The notes: generated by a model from the sequence alone, not told the origin. A DNA stretch of 64,000 nucleotides from Burkholderiales bacterium (GCA_028868995.1 JAGWTH010000001.1:163279-227278); one strand, 5' to 3'; positions 12,701 to 24,251 are shown, counted from the first letter of the stretch. Numbers and translations: made by a program.

Positions 12701-14580
12701 AGCGCCTGCGGATCGATCCCGGGATCGGGCCGCGCCTCCAGCGTGAAGTCGTGCAGGAACAGCGGCGGCCGGTCCGCCAGCTCGATGCGATGGTTGTCCT
12801 CGGCCAGCACCCGCACGCCCATGTGCTCCAGCATCGGGAGGCTGTCGGACAGCACCACCGGGGCGCCGAGCCGGTACACCTTGAGGCCCAGCCGGCCCTC
12901 GGGCGCACCCAGCGGCCAGTACAGGGCCACGCCCAGCGGCGCCGCCTCGGTGAGGGCCTCGAACTTGCGGATGTCGTGCACGGCGGCCCGCGCGGGCACG
13001 CGGTCGCGGTAGGACAGCGGGAAGGCCCCGACGAAGCGCCGGTCGAGCGCCAGGCCGGTCGCCTCGCCCTCGGCTTCCACCAGGGCGTCGCGCAGGTCGT
13101 CCTCCCAGCGCCGCGCCGCCGCCGCCAGCTTGCGCTCCAGCTCCCTGCGGTCCAGGGCCGGCATGGGATTCGGGGCGATGCGCACGGTGAAGTGGATGCG
13201 CGCCAGCTGCGTGCCGGACAGCAGCACGTCGACGTCGATGTGGTTGCCGCCCAGCGCCTGCAGCAGGATGGCCTGGAACTTCAGCCGCAGCTGGGTGGAG
13301 AAGCTCTCGCGCGGCACGAACAGCAGGCAGGAGACGAAGCGCTGGAAGCGGTCGGGCCACAGGAACAGGCGCAGCCGGTGGCGCTCGCCCAGGGCGAGGA
13401 TGCCCATGGCGGTGTCGTACAGCTCGTCCTCCGGGATCTGGAACAGCTCGTCGCGCGGGAAGGTCTCCAGCGTGTGCTGCAGCGCCTTGGCCAGGTGGCC
13501 CGCCGCTGCGAAGCCGGCACGGCGAGCGACCGCCTCCACCTTGCGCCGCAGCAGCGGAACCTCGGCCACCCGCTCGGCATAGACGCTGGAGGTGAACAGG
13601 CCGACGAAGCGGTCCTCGCCCACCACCCGGCCCTGGGCATCGAAGCGCTTGACGCCCACGTAGTCGGTGTAGCCGTCGCGGTGCACGGTGGAGCGGGTGT
13701 TGGCCTTGGTCACCACCACCATCGGCGACGGGGTGCGCGCCAGCGCCCGCGCCTGCGGCGGCAGCGCGGCGAAGCTGGCCGAGGGCTCGCCCGGGCCCTG
13801 GCGCAGCACGCCCAGGCCGCTGCCCGCCACCGGGCGCAGCGCCAGCCCGCCGCCTTCCTCCACCAGGTCGTGGCGGCGGTAGCCCAGCAGGGTGAAGTGG
13901 TCGTCGGCCAGCCAGCGCAGGAAGGCGCGGCTTTCGTCGACCTCCCCGGCGGCGATGCCGGCCGGCGGCGCATCCAGCGCCTGGCTCACCTCCTCCAGGC
14001 GGGCCAGCATGGACGGCCAGTCGGCCACCGCCGCGCGCACGTCGGCCAGCACCCGCTCGATGCCCGCGACCAGCGCCGCGCGCTGCCCGGCATCGACCAT
14101 GCGGTCGACCTCGATGTACATCCAGGATTCGCAGGGCAGCGCGGGCGCCGCGGCGCGGGGCGCCACCGAATGGAGCACGCCCGCGGCGTCGCGCTCCACC
14201 GCGAACACGGGATGCACGATCAGGTGCAGCGCCAGCCCGTGCCGGGCGATCTCCAGCGAAACCGAATCCACCAGGAAGGGCATGTCGTCGTTGACAACCT
14301 GCACGATGCTGTGGCGCGAGCCCCAGCCGTCGGCGCCCGGCGAAGGGCTGAACACCCGCACCTTGGGCGCGCCCGGGGCGCGCTGCGAGGCGAACTGCCT
14401 GTGCGACAGCAGCGCGCCCAGCAGGTCCTGCGGCGTGCGCTCGTCCAGGTCCTCGACGTCCACCTGGCGGAAGTACTCGCGCGAGAAGGTGTCCAGCGGC
14501 AGGTCGGCGGTGGTCTCGCGGGCCTGCGCCACCACGGCGGCGATGCGCTCCTCGCGCCGGGCTTCGGTCATGGCAGCCAT
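9790..14580 (-). CDS. gdhB: Large NAD-specific glutamate dehydrogenase
   Basis: A protein of 1,596 residues of the GdhB/GDH-180 family, which catabolically deaminates glutamate to 2-oxoglutarate with NAD. These giants have long N-terminal regulatory regions, a central dehydrogenase domain and a C-terminal helical part. Central-domain motifs include KGGFVLKKAP, the glycine-rich VAGIGDMSGDVFGNGML, and VAEGGNLGCTQ. The ATG at 14580 is preceded by AGGAGAG at good spacing; a second ATG at 14571 is possible. The gene stands alone, divergent from maeB, so both share the 208-bp region at 14581-14788. Together they can feed amino-acid carbon into pyruvate. Confidence 0.95.
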   Translation of the reverse strand: MAAMTEARREERIAAVVAQARETTADLPLDTFSREYFRQVDVEDLDERTPQDLLGALLSHRQFASQRAPGAPKVRVFSPSPGADGWGSRHSIVQVVNDDMPFLVDSVSLEIARHGLALHLIVHPVFAVERDAAGVLHSVAPRAAAPALPCESWMYIEVDRMVDAGQRAALVAGIERVLADVRAAVADWPSMLARLEEVSQALDAPPAGIAAGEVDESRAFLRWLADDHFTLLGYRRHDLVEEGGGLALRPVAGSGLGVLRQGPGEPSASFAALPPQARALARTPSPMVVVTKANTRSTVHRDGYTDYVGVKRFDAQGRVVGEDRFVGLFTSSVYAERVAEVPLLRRKVEAVARRAGFAAAGHLAKALQHTLETFPRDELFQIPEDELYDTAMGILALGERHRLRLFLWPDRFQRFVSCLLFVPRESFSTQLRLKFQAILLQALGGNHIDVDVLLSGTQLARIHFTVRIAPNPMPALDRRELERKLAAAARRWEDDLRDALVEAEGEATGLALDRRFVGAFPLSYRDRVPARAAVHDIRKFEALTEAAPLGVALYWPLGAPEGRLGLKVYRLGAPVVLSDSLPMLEHMGVRVLAEDNHRIELADRPPLFLHDFTLEARPDPGIDPQALARLFEDAFARVFRGDVESDGFNRLVLLAGLAAEEVVILRAYAKYLQQIGFAQSQATIAATLAAHPRIARMLVALFRLRFDPQAQDAAAAASQVNALEQALDKVGNLNEDRVLRQLLALLQATLRTNFWRTGVGASGAPGPRRPFLSFKLDSRRVPGLPRPKPLVEIWVYSPRFEGIHLRGGKVARGGLRWSDRPDDFRTEVLGLVKAQMVKNTVIVPVGSKGGFVLKKAPPASDREAFLQEGVACYQDYLRGLLDLTDNLVAGRPVPPPQVVRADGDDPYLVVAADKGTATFSDHANAIAAEYGFWLDDAFASGGSKGYDHKAMGITARGAWESVKRHFRELGVDTQASDFTVAGIGDMSGDVFGNGMLLSRHIRLVAAFDHRHVFIDPDPDPQRSFAERERLFRLPRSSWADYDATLISEGGGVWSRSEKSVPLSREARAALGIEAQQLTPAELVNAILKAPVDLLYNGGIGTYVKASAESHAEVGDRANDAVRVNGAELRCRVVAEGGNLGCTQRGRIEAALAGVKINTDAIDNSAGVDTSDHEVNIKILLGIPVADGELTAKQRDALLPQMTDEIAALVLRDNYLQTQALSIGARQAPRQLEEQARFLRFLEKKGELDRAIEFLPGEEEIAERRARGLGLTTPERAVLLAYAKMWLDQELLASDLPEDPWIATALERYFPARLKEKFAAAIPRHPLRREIIVTHVLNSMVNRVGPTFVHRLGEVTGATPPQVVRAYLASREVFGLVPLWQRIEALDNAVPDETQAEMVLALHALLARATTWFLRSRRLYEPVEQQVARFAPAVRSQREQAAAPSARAQRWLAAAVPQELALAVDGAESWFGALDIAEIAEATQRPLALTAQVHAGVGERLGLERMRQQIELLPADSYWHSLARLALTDDLADLQRSIAQQAVSPAEDDASLVLERWERGNRQALERAQRLLAELQEAPSGDLAMLSVALRELRNLV

Positions 14581-14788
14581 GTCGTGCTCTCCTGGGGCGC
14601 CCACTGTACGGGCGCCGCCTCGCCGGCGCCAATGCCCTTTGCCGGGAAGAGTATGCAGATCCGGCATGGGCCATATGCCGCACGGAAGGGCTCCACCCCA
14701 GGGTTTCCCCTGGGAGGCAGGTCTACAATCCCAGCCTCTTTGCAGAAGAAGGGCCGCCCGCCCGGGCGGCACCCAGGAGACCGCCTTC

Positions 14789-17101
<2,313 letters not shown>

Positions 17102-17348
17102 GGCTTTTCAGGAAAGCCGGCGCTAACTTTTCGATTTGTCAAGCGGCCGCCAATGGCCTTCACCGCTGCCCAAAAATTGGGCGGCAGCTTGCGCGAACAG
17201 TCCGCGCCTGTCACACTACCGGGCTTGAAAGTCCGGGTTTACCCGGGGTGAAGCTGACAGTTCCGGGCCCGAAAGGGCCGGGAAGGTCGATCCGGATCCA
17301 GGTGGGTCCGGCGGGTGTCCCTTGAAGATCTCCCCAGAAGGTCCGTTC
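17102..17348 (+). promoter_or_regulatory. Structured leader region upstream of the RNase gene
   Basis: This 247-bp gap has no gene but several inverted repeats. GGCTTT/AAAGCC directly follows the maeB stop. CCGG at 17219-17222 can pair with 17233-17236, while 17233-17238 can instead pair with 17241-17246, so these hairpins exclude each other. A further hairpin at 17266-17279 has a GAAA tetraloop (GGCCC/GGGCC). The pattern would suit a structured leader for the RNase-barstar genes, but no known riboswitch class was recognised. Confidence 0.35.
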
Positions 17349-17753
17349 ATGGCTGGTTTCGCGGCAGTCAAGTCAGTGCTCACAAGCACCCTGCTGGCCG
17401 CCGCGATCGGCCTGGCCCCCCAGGCGCAAGCGAGGGGACCGATGGACGGGCCGGCTGCGGCCGGGGCAGCGACGGTGCGCGTCGCCGAGCTGCCGCGGCA
17501 GGGTCAGGAGACCTACGCACGGATCCGCCAGGGCGGACCGTTCCCGTACGACAAGGATGGAGCGGTGTTCGGGAACCGGGAGCGCCGGTTGCCGGTCCAC
17601 CGACGGGGGTACTACCGCGAATACACCGTGCCGACGCCGGGTTCGCGCGACCGGGGCGCCCGGCGCATCGTATGCGGAGGTCCCCCCCGGACGCCGGACA
17701 GCTGTTTCTACACCGCCGACCACTACGCCAGTTTTCGCCAGATCGTGGAGTGA
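17349..17753 (+). CDS. Secreted guanyl-specific ribonuclease (RNase Sa/barnase family)
   Basis: A 134-residue protein with a signal peptide (VLTSTLLAAAIGLAPQAQA) and a mature microbial RNase domain. Strong resemblance to RNase Sa is visible: GPFPYDKDGAVFGNRE, then YYREYTVPTPGSRDRGARR, with the putative catalytic Glu in REYTV, Arg in ARRIVCGG, and His in DHYASF. It should cleave RNA after guanosine outside the cytoplasm. I chose the ATG at 17349, with AGAAGG upstream, over a TTG at 17322. A barstar-type inhibitor gene follows, as expected for a cell that must protect itself from this enzyme. Confidence 0.9.
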   Translation: MAGFAAVKSVLTSTLLAAAIGLAPQAQARGPMDGPAAAGAATVRVAELPRQGQETYARIRQGGPFPYDKDGAVFGNRERRLPVHRRGYYREYTVPTPGSRDRGARRIVCGGPPRTPDSCFYTADHYASFRQIVE

Positions 17754-17805
17754 CCCGAAGCAAATGAAGCGGGACCTGTTTTTGACCAGAGAGAAAGTTA
17801 CGGAG

Positions 17806-18432
17806 ATGGAACAACCACTTCGTCCGGACGTTTCCGAAACGCCCCTGAAAGGCGTGCGCAGCAACATCGTGCAGTCCATCCGCGCCTTCCGCGTGCAGGA
17901 CCTGCAGGAGACCGCCACCCAGCTGGGCCACCACTTCCTCTACGCCAACCTGGCGACGGCGCAGAGCAAGCAGGACGTGCTGGACATGATCGCTGCGCAG
18001 TTCACCTTCCCGGCGCACTTCGGCAAGAACTTCGACGCGCTGTACGACTGCATGACGGACCCGCTGCACAAGTCGGGCCCGCAGCCCGGCTTCATCGTCG
18101 TGCTGGAGCACATCCCGGCCAACGGCAAGTTCGACAAGGAAGCGCGCGAGCAGCTGCTGGACATCTTCCGCGACACCGCCGACTACTGGGCGGACCGCAA
18201 GGTGCCCTTCCGCTGCTTCTATTCCTTCTCGGTCGCCCGCTCCGCGCAGGCGGGCCAGGCGGAGCGCGCCGGCGGCGAGGCCGCGGGCGAACAGGCGCCG
18301 CCGCCTGCCGCTGCTGCCGCCGCCGCCCCGGACGGCGAGAAGATGCCGACGGACAAGATCCTGGACGTCTCGCCGATGGCGCTGCGCATGAGCAGCCCGT
18401 TCAATGCGGGCTACTGGCTGGCCGCCGCCTGA
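17806..18432 (+). CDS. Barstar-family RNase inhibitor
   Basis: A 208-residue cytosolic protein whose central part matches barstar (KQDVLDMIAAQFTFP, then HFGKNFDALYDCMTD), the inhibitor that blocks the active site of barnase-type RNases. It is longer than classic barstar (about 90 residues), with a 30-residue N-terminal extension and an Ala/Pro-rich C-terminal tail. The start is ambiguous: ATG at 17806 gives the more natural N-terminus, ATG at 17764 adds 14 residues. It begins 52 bp after the RNase stop, so the pair probably forms one unit, ended by the terminator at 18474. Confidence 0.88.
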   Translation: MEQPLRPDVSETPLKGVRSNIVQSIRAFRVQDLQETATQLGHHFLYANLATAQSKQDVLDMIAAQFTFPAHFGKNFDALYDCMTDPLHKSGPQPGFIVVLEHIPANGKFDKEAREQLLDIFRDTADYWADRKVPFRCFYSFSVARSAQAGQAERAGGEAAGEQAPPPAAAAAAAPDGEKMPTDKILDVSPMALRMSSPFNAGYWLAAA

Positions 18433-18440
18433 CCCTCGTC

Positions 18441-18460
18441 ATTCCCGCGCACGCGGGAAT
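18441..18460. repeat. REP-like palindrome, single copy
   Basis: ATTCCCGCG-CA-CGCGGGAAT is a perfect 9-bp inverted repeat preceded by CTCGTC and followed by CCAAGGCGTC. The same flanks and core recur at 50054-50152, so this is one member of a dispersed extragenic palindrome family placed just after a gene end. Confidence 0.7.
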
Positions 18461-18473
18461 CCAAGGCGTCGAG

Positions 18474-18503
18474 AAAGCCCCGCACCGCGGGGCTTTTTCT
18501 TTG
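18474..18503 (+). terminator. Rho-independent terminator after barstar gene
   Basis: AAAGCCCCGC and GCGGGGCTTT form a 10-bp stem around ACC, followed by T-rich sequence. This is a textbook intrinsic terminator for the RNase-barstar unit; it also separates it from convergent rsmA. Confidence 0.9.
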
Positions 18504-18512
18504 TAGCGGGGC

Positions 18513-19292
18513 TCAAAACCCGGCCTTCGCGCTGCCCACCGCCGCGCACAGCGCCAGGTACTCGTCCACCGGCACCTCCTCGGCGCGCCGCTGCAGGTCG
18601 AAGCGGCCGCCGAAGCCATGCTGCTCCAGCCATCGGCCGAGCGTGTGGCGCAGGATCTTGCGCCGCTGCGAGAAGGCGACCTGCACCAGCTCGGACAGCA
18701 GTTCGCCGTCGACCGCGGCCGGCTGCGCGCGCGGCACCATGCGCACCACGGCGCTGTCCACCCGGGGCGGCGGGTCGAAGGCGGCGGGCGGCACGAACAG
18801 CACGTTCTCCATCGCGTAGCGCCACTGCAGCATGACCGACAGGCGCCCGTAGTCGGCGCAGGCGGGCGGCGCCACCATGCGGTCCACGACCTCCTTCTGC
18901 AGCATGAAGTGCTGGTCCTCCACCCGGTGCACGTAGCGCAGCAGGTGGAACAGGATCGGGCTGGAGATGTTGTACGGCAGGTTGCCCACCACGCGCAGCT
19001 TCGGCGCGCCGAGTTCGTCGGCCAGGGCGGCGAAGTCCACCTTCAGCACGTCCGACTCCACCACCTTCAGCTGCGGGTGCTGGCGCAGGCGGGCGGCCAG
19101 GTCGCGATCGAGCTCGATCACCGCGAGGCGCCCCAGGCGCTCCACCAGGGGCTGGGTGAGGGCGGCCAGGCCGGGGCCGATCTCCACCATGGCCTGGCCC
19201 GCGCGCGGGGCGATCTCCCGCACGATCGCGTCGATGATCGCGCCGTCGGCCAGGAAGTGCTGGCCGAAGCGCTTGCGCGCGACGTGCTTCAC
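18513..19292 (-). CDS. rsmA: 16S rRNA (adenine1518/1519-N6) dimethyltransferase
   Basis: A 259-residue enzyme (KsgA) that dimethylates two adjacent adenosines in the 3' hairpin of 16S rRNA during 30S maturation. The N-terminus [11 protein letters not shown], the SAM-binding motif [11 protein letters not shown] and the catalytic [10 protein letters not shown] are all present. Translation starts at GTG 19292, whose GTGA overlaps the surA stop, so expression is coupled to surA. The order lptD-surA-rsmA is widely conserved in proteobacteria; pdxA, often between surA and rsmA, is absent here. Confidence 0.96.
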   Translation of the reverse strand: MKHVARKRFGQHFLADGAIIDAIVREIAPRAGQAMVEIGPGLAALTQPLVERLGRLAVIELDRDLAARLRQHPQLKVVESDVLKVDFAALADELGAPKLRVVGNLPYNISSPILFHLLRYVHRVEDQHFMLQKEVVDRMVAPPACADYGRLSVMLQWRYAMENVLFVPPAAFDPPPRVDSAVVRMVPRAQPAAVDGELLSELVQVAFSQRRKILRHTLGRWLEQHGFGGRFDLQRRAEEVPVDEYLALCAAVGSAKAGF

Positions 19293-20665
19293 GGCTGCGG
19301 CGGGTCGCGGTACTCCACGTAGGCGCGGCCGCGCACCTGGCGGGCCCACTCGGCGTACGCCTCGTCCAGCTTGCGCTCGTGCAGCAGGTTGCGCACCACC
19401 TCGCGCTGCTCGCTCGGGCTCATGGTGGCCTGGCGCCGCTCGAGCAGCTGGATCAGGTGCACGCCGAACCGGGTGGTGACCGGGTCGGAGATCTGGCCCG
19501 GCTTCAGGCTGTCCAGCGCCTCCTCGAACTCGGGCACGAACATCCCCGGGCTGGACCAGCCCAGGTCGCCGCCGTTGGCGGCGCTGCCGTCCTGCGAGTA
19601 CTCGCGCGCCAGCGTGGCGAAGTCGGCCTGTCCGGCCAGGATGCGCCGCTTGAGGTCAGCCAGCTTCGCGCGCGCCTGCGCCTCGGTCATCTGGGCGTCG
19701 GGCCGCAGCAGGATGTGGCGGGCGTGGCTCTGGGTGACGGTGATGCCGGTCTTGCCCAGCTCGCGCTTCTCCAGCACCTTGACGATGTGGAAACCGGCGC
19801 TCGAGCGCAGCACGCCGGTGACCTGTCCCGGGCCCAGGTCGCGCACGGCGTCCACGAACAGCGGCGGCAGCCGGTCGGCCGTGCGCAGGCCGATCACGCC
19901 GCCGTTCTGCGCGGCGCCGGCGGCATCGGAGCTCTCGCGCGCCACCTTGGAGAAATCCTCGCCGGCGCGCACGCGCTGCAGCAGCTGTTCCGCCTTGGCC
20001 TTCGCCTGGGCCACCTGCGCCTCGGTGGCGTTGTCGGGGACTGCCACCAGGATGTGGGCGAGGTTCATCTCGGTCAGCGCCGGGTCGGCCGCGGCGCCCT
20101 GCTGCTCGCTCAGGTACTGGTCGATCTCCAGCTCGCTCACCTTCGCCTTGGCCTGCAGGTCGCGGTCGCGCAGGCGCTGCAGCATGATCTGGTTGCGCAG
20201 GTCCTGGCGGAACTGGGCGACGCCCAGCCCGTCGGCCGCGACGCGCCGCTCCAGCTCCGCCACGGAGATGCCGTTCTGACGCGCCACCGTTTCCTCGGCC
20301 TGGTTCACCACTGCGTCGTCGACCTTGATGCCGGTCTCGCGCGCCACCTGCAGCTGCGCCTTCTCGGAGATCAGCCGCTCCAGCACCTCGCGCATCAGCT
20401 GCGACCTCGGGGGCAGCGACTGTCCCTGGGCGGCCAGCTGCTGCTCGAAGCGCAGCATCCGGCGGCGGACCTCGTTGTTGGTGATCGGCTCCGAGTTCAC
20501 CACCGCCACGATGTAGTCCGCCTGCTGCGGACCGGCGTCGGCGCTGGCGGGCTGCCGCAGGCCGATCTGGGGCGTCACGCGCAGGCCTTGTGCCGCGGCC
20601 GGGAAGGCCAGGCCGAGCGCCAGGCTCGCGCAGGCCAGCGCCAGCGCCAGGAATCGAGAGATCAT
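19289..20665 (-). CDS. surA: Periplasmic chaperone/peptidyl-prolyl isomerase SurA
   Basis: A 458-residue periplasmic chaperone for outer-membrane proteins. It has a signal peptide ending near FPAAAQG, an N-terminal chaperone domain ([16 protein letters not shown]), and two parvulin domains, about residues 195-295 and 305-410, each with the pattern AHILV or ARHILL and a GG-DLGW or GG-VIGL segment. A C-terminal helix closes it. It is encoded 12 bp after lptD, whose product is a SurA client, and overlaps rsmA by four bases. The length is slightly above that of the E. coli protein (428). Confidence 0.96.
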   Translation of the reverse strand: MISRFLALALACASLALGLAFPAAAQGLRVTPQIGLRQPASADAGPQQADYIVAVVNSEPITNNEVRRRMLRFEQQLAAQGQSLPPRSQLMREVLERLISEKAQLQVARETGIKVDDAVVNQAEETVARQNGISVAELERRVAADGLGVAQFRQDLRNQIMLQRLRDRDLQAKAKVSELEIDQYLSEQQGAAADPALTEMNLAHILVAVPDNATEAQVAQAKAKAEQLLQRVRAGEDFSKVARESSDAAGAAQNGGVIGLRTADRLPPLFVDAVRDLGPGQVTGVLRSSAGFHIVKVLEKRELGKTGITVTQSHARHILLRPDAQMTEAQARAKLADLKRRILAGQADFATLAREYSQDGSAANGGDLGWSSPGMFVPEFEEALDSLKPGQISDPVTTRFGVHLIQLLERRQATMSPSEQREVVRNLLHERKLDEAYAEWARQVRGRAYVEYRDPPQP

Positions 20666-20677
20666 CGTGCTTGCACT

Positions 20678-23086
20678 CTAGTCGTAGTTGCTGAAGCGGC
20701 TCGGGGTGGAGACCTGCTCCCGCAGGAATTGGTAGCGGGGGATATTTTGCTTCAGGGTGTCCAGCGGGCTGGAGCCCAGCCGGCTGAAGCCCACGAACTC
20801 CAGCTGGAACAGCAGGCGCTTGTTGACGTCGGCGCCGGTCTGCGTGTGCTCCATGACGATGCGCCCGATCCAGCAGCCGGCGTCGTACTCGAGCCCGATG
20901 ACGCCGTCCACGAGGGCGCTGTCGCGCAGGCTGTAGTCCAGCCGCCCGACGCTGTACCAGCGGCCCGGCCCCTGGCCCCGGCCCGCGCCGAGGTCCTGGC
21001 CGCGGTCGCCCCACAGGTCGTTGATGGGCCACTGCCAGCCCAGGTCGACCTGTTCGCTCTGCCCTTGCTGGCGCCGATAGCCCAGGCTCACCGTGCGGTA
21101 GTTGCCGGGGCTGTAGCGCACGCCGAAGGTGGAGCGGATCGACTGGTTGTACTTGAAGTTGTACTGCAGGAAGCCGTCGACGCTCCACTTGGGCACGTAG
21201 GTGACCGAGGCGCCGAACAGCGAGTCCGACAGCCGGTCGCTGATCGGCGAGGTCTGCCCGGGCAGCACCACCCGCTGGTCCTTGAAGCGCAGCCGCTGCG
21301 CGACGCCGAAGCGCGCCGCCTCGGCGCCCGAGTCCGGGTCCAGGTAGCGCGTGGTCGCGCCCAGCGTCAGCAGGTTGTTGTCGGCGATGCGGTCGTTGCC
21401 GCCGTACTGGTTCTCGGAATAGATGGTCGCGAAATTGAAGTCCAGCTGCGCCGAGTCGTAGTTGGGCAGGTTGTTCTGGTCGCGATAGGGCGTGTACACG
21501 TAGAACGCGCGCGGCTCCAGCGTCTGCGTGAAGGCATGGCCCAGCACGCTGGTGCTGCGCTCCAGGATCAGGCCGCTGTCCAGGCTCAGCGTGGGCACCG
21601 TCACCGACGCGCTGTTCTGGCCGGTCGCGGAGAGCGGCGTGTCGAAGCCGTAATAGCGCGCCTGCGCCTGCGCCTTGGGGGTGAAGAACCAGCCGGGCGC
21701 CTGCCAGGGCCGGCTCACCTGGGCCAGCAGGTAGCTGCGCCGGCCGTCGGGCTGGTTGACCTCGGGCGCCGTGGGGAAGCTGGTGCGCACCAGGTCGTTG
21801 ATCGAATGGGTGAAGTACGTGTAGTCGGCCTCGACCGCGGCGTCCGTGCCGCCCCACAGGTTGTTGCCGGCCCGGCGCGCCGTCAGCTCCGGGGCGCGGT
21901 CGTAGGGCGGCAGGATGGGGCTGGCCGGGTCCTGCAGCACCTGCCAGCGCTGCACCCGGCCGCTCAGGCCGAAGCCGCCCCAGCCCCAGCCCAGCGTGCC
22001 GTCGTTGGACAGCAGGCGCTGGGTCAGCGAGCCGGAACTGTGCATGAAGTCCTTCCAGTAGTTGTCGTCGCTGACCCGGTTGATGTTCAGGTTCAGGCTG
22101 GAGGCACCGAGGACCGGCAGCTGCAGGGACGGCTGCGCGTGCTGCGCGGTGAAGCCCCAGCGATTCATGTTGCGCAGCTTGTCGTCCGGCAGGTAGTCGC
22201 CGCTCACCAGGCCCTGGTAGCCGGGCTCCAGGTAGCGGAACTCGCCGGCCAGGTCGACGCCGCGGCGCGTCATGATCGTCGGGTAGAGCGTGGCGTCGCG
22301 GTTGGGGGCGATGTTCCAGTAGTAGGGAACCGTCGTCTCGACGCCGCTGCGGCTGTCCATCCCGAGGGTGGGCGGCAGGACCCCGGACTTGCGCTCGTCG
22401 CCCAGGGGAAAGCTCAGCGCCGGCACCGCCAGGATCGGCACGCCCTTGAAGTCCAGCCGCGCGTTGCTCGCGTAGCCGACCTGCTCCACCTGGTCCGTGG
22501 AGATGCTCGCCGCGCGCAGGATCCAGTCGGGCATCCAGCTCGGGCCCGGCTGGCGCTGGCAGGTGGTGTAGGTGGCGTTGTGGATGACGGCGTGCTGGTC
22601 GTCGATGAAATCGACGCGGTCGGCCTGCCCATAGGCATCGTTGGCCAGGAAGTGGTAGCGCGGCTGGTTGAAGAAGCCGTGGAAGGCATCCACCTCCAGC
22701 TCCAGCAGCGGGCCTTCAAACACGTTGCCGGCCTTGTTGATGTGCACGTCGCCGGTGGCGCGCGCCAGGTCGGTCGCGTTGTTGTACTCGAGGCGCTTGG
22801 CCCGGATCACCGTGTCGCCGCGGCGCAGCTGGGCGTGGCCCTCCACCGTGGTCTCCAGGTCGGTGCGGCCCTGGATGCGGTCGCCCTCGACGAAGGTGGG
22901 CAGCTGCGAGCGCTGGTCGGCCGGGATCTTCTCCTGCAGCATCGGGCTCGGCTTGAGCGCGGGCGAGGCCGCCGCCGCCGCGTCCTGCGCCCGCGCGCCC
23001 GCCGGCTGCAGCAGCGCCGCGGCGACCAGCGCCACCGGGCTCAGGGCAAAGCGGGCGAGGGGGGCCCTGGTTCTGGCGTGATGCAT
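20678..23086 (-). CDS. lptD: LPS-assembly outer-membrane protein LptD
   Basis: An 802-residue outer-membrane beta-barrel that, with LptE, inserts lipopolysaccharide into the outer leaflet. After the signal peptide comes an OstA-like jellyroll (GDTVIRAKRLEYN; ATGDVHINKAGNVFEG), then a C-terminal barrel rich in aromatic and alternating residues and ending near FSNYD. Cys residues in TTCQRQ and AGCWIG are candidates for the interdomain disulphides required for function. The gene opens the lptD-surA-rsmA operon and is divergent from amgK, 63 bp away. Confidence 0.96.
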   Translation of the reverse strand: MHHARTRAPLARFALSPVALVAAALLQPAGARAQDAAAAASPALKPSPMLQEKIPADQRSQLPTFVEGDRIQGRTDLETTVEGHAQLRRGDTVIRAKRLEYNNATDLARATGDVHINKAGNVFEGPLLELEVDAFHGFFNQPRYHFLANDAYGQADRVDFIDDQHAVIHNATYTTCQRQPGPSWMPDWILRAASISTDQVEQVGYASNARLDFKGVPILAVPALSFPLGDERKSGVLPPTLGMDSRSGVETTVPYYWNIAPNRDATLYPTIMTRRGVDLAGEFRYLEPGYQGLVSGDYLPDDKLRNMNRWGFTAQHAQPSLQLPVLGASSLNLNINRVSDDNYWKDFMHSSGSLTQRLLSNDGTLGWGWGGFGLSGRVQRWQVLQDPASPILPPYDRAPELTARRAGNNLWGGTDAAVEADYTYFTHSINDLVRTSFPTAPEVNQPDGRRSYLLAQVSRPWQAPGWFFTPKAQAQARYYGFDTPLSATGQNSASVTVPTLSLDSGLILERSTSVLGHAFTQTLEPRAFYVYTPYRDQNNLPNYDSAQLDFNFATIYSENQYGGNDRIADNNLLTLGATTRYLDPDSGAEAARFGVAQRLRFKDQRVVLPGQTSPISDRLSDSLFGASVTYVPKWSVDGFLQYNFKYNQSIRSTFGVRYSPGNYRTVSLGYRRQQGQSEQVDLGWQWPINDLWGDRGQDLGAGRGQGPGRWYSVGRLDYSLRDSALVDGVIGLEYDAGCWIGRIVMEHTQTGADVNKRLLFQLEFVGFSRLGSSPLDTLKQNIPRYQFLREQVSTPSRFSNYD

Positions 23087-23149
23087 CGAGGAAGGGAAGC
23101 CGGGCGCCCGGCGAGGCGCGCCACCTTGGATTTGTAGAATCGATTATCC

Positions 23150-24247
23150 ATGAGCGATTCCGCCTCCCACCCTCCCCGGCCTGCCCCCGCGCAGGCGGGG
23201 GTCGCCTGGAGCGACCCCCGGCGCGAAGCCGCTTTCCACGACTGGCTGCGCCAGGTCGCCCCGGCCCACGCGCTGCAGCCGGCCAGCCTGCGCCCGGCCT
23301 CGGCCGACGCCAGCTTCCGCCGCTACCTGCGCGTCGACGGCGCCGCCGGCAGCTTCATCGTGATGGACGCGCCGCCCGAGCACGAGAACTGCGCCCCCTT
23401 CGTCCAGGTGGCGCGCCTGATGGCCGCGGCGGGACTGAACGTGCCGCGGGTGCTGGCCTGGGACGAGCCGCACGGCTTCATGCTCCTGGACGACCTGGGA
23501 CACCGCACCATGATCGAGGTCGTGGGCACCGAGCCCACGCGCGAGGCGCAGGCGCTGTACCTGCGCGCCGTCGACGCCCTGCTGGCCTGGCAGCTCGCCT
23601 CCCGGCCGGGCGTCCTGCCGCCCTATGACGCGGCCCTGCTGGCGCGCGAGCTGCAGCTGTTTCCCGACTGGTACCTCGGCCGGCACCGCGGGCTCACCTT
23701 GACGCCGGCGCAGCAGGAGACGCTGCACTCGCAGTTCAAGCTCATCGTCGAACGCAACCTGGCCTCGCCCAGCGTCTACGTGCACCGCGACTTCATGCCG
23801 CGCAACCTGATGATCCCGCGCGACCCCGGCGAGCCGCGCCTGGGCGTGCTGGACTTCCAGGACGCGGTGTACGGCCCCATCACCTACGACGTCGCCTGCC
23901 TGATGCGCGACGCCTTCCTCAGCTGGGACGAGGAGTTCGTGCTGGACATCACGGTGCGCTACTGGGAGAAGGCAGTGAAGGCGGGCCTGCCGGTGGACCC
24001 CGACTTCGGCGAGTTCTACCGCGCCGTCGAATGGATGGGCCTGCAGCGCCACCTGAAGGTCGCCGGCATCTTCGCGCGCCTGACGCTGCGCGACGGCAAG
24101 CCGAAGTACCTCGCGGACGCCCCTCGCTTCATCGGCTACATCCGCGCCACCGCCCACCGCTACCGCGAACTTGCGCCGCTGGCCCGCCTGGTCGACCAGG
24201 TGGAAGGCAGCGACGCGGTGACCGGCTACGCCTTCGGGCGGCTCTGA
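23150..24247 (+). CDS. amgK: N-acetylmuramate/N-acetylglucosamine kinase-like phosphotransferase
   Basis: A 365-residue protein of the aminoglycoside phosphotransferase fold. The catalytic loop VHRDFMPRNLMI and the metal-binding DFQDAVYGPITYD are clear. In related proteobacteria the AmgK kinase phosphorylates MurNAc at the anomeric carbon, feeding MurU in cell-wall recycling. Location beside lptD supports this assignment. Its partner murU, often adjacent, is here at 7002. The N-terminal 20 residues are Pro/Ala-rich and poorly conserved, so the start could lie a little downstream. Confidence 0.85.
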   Translation: MSDSASHPPRPAPAQAGVAWSDPRREAAFHDWLRQVAPAHALQPASLRPASADASFRRYLRVDGAAGSFIVMDAPPEHENCAPFVQVARLMAAAGLNVPRVLAWDEPHGFMLLDDLGHRTMIEVVGTEPTREAQALYLRAVDALLAWQLASRPGVLPPYDAALLARELQLFPDWYLGRHRGLTLTPAQQETLHSQFKLIVERNLASPSVYVHRDFMPRNLMIPRDPGEPRLGVLDFQDAVYGPITYDVACLMRDAFLSWDEEFVLDITVRYWEKAVKAGLPVDPDFGEFYRAVEWMGLQRHLKVAGIFARLTLRDGKPKYLADAPRFIGYIRATAHRYRELAPLARLVDQVEGSDAVTGYAFGRL

Positions 24248-24251
24248 TCCC

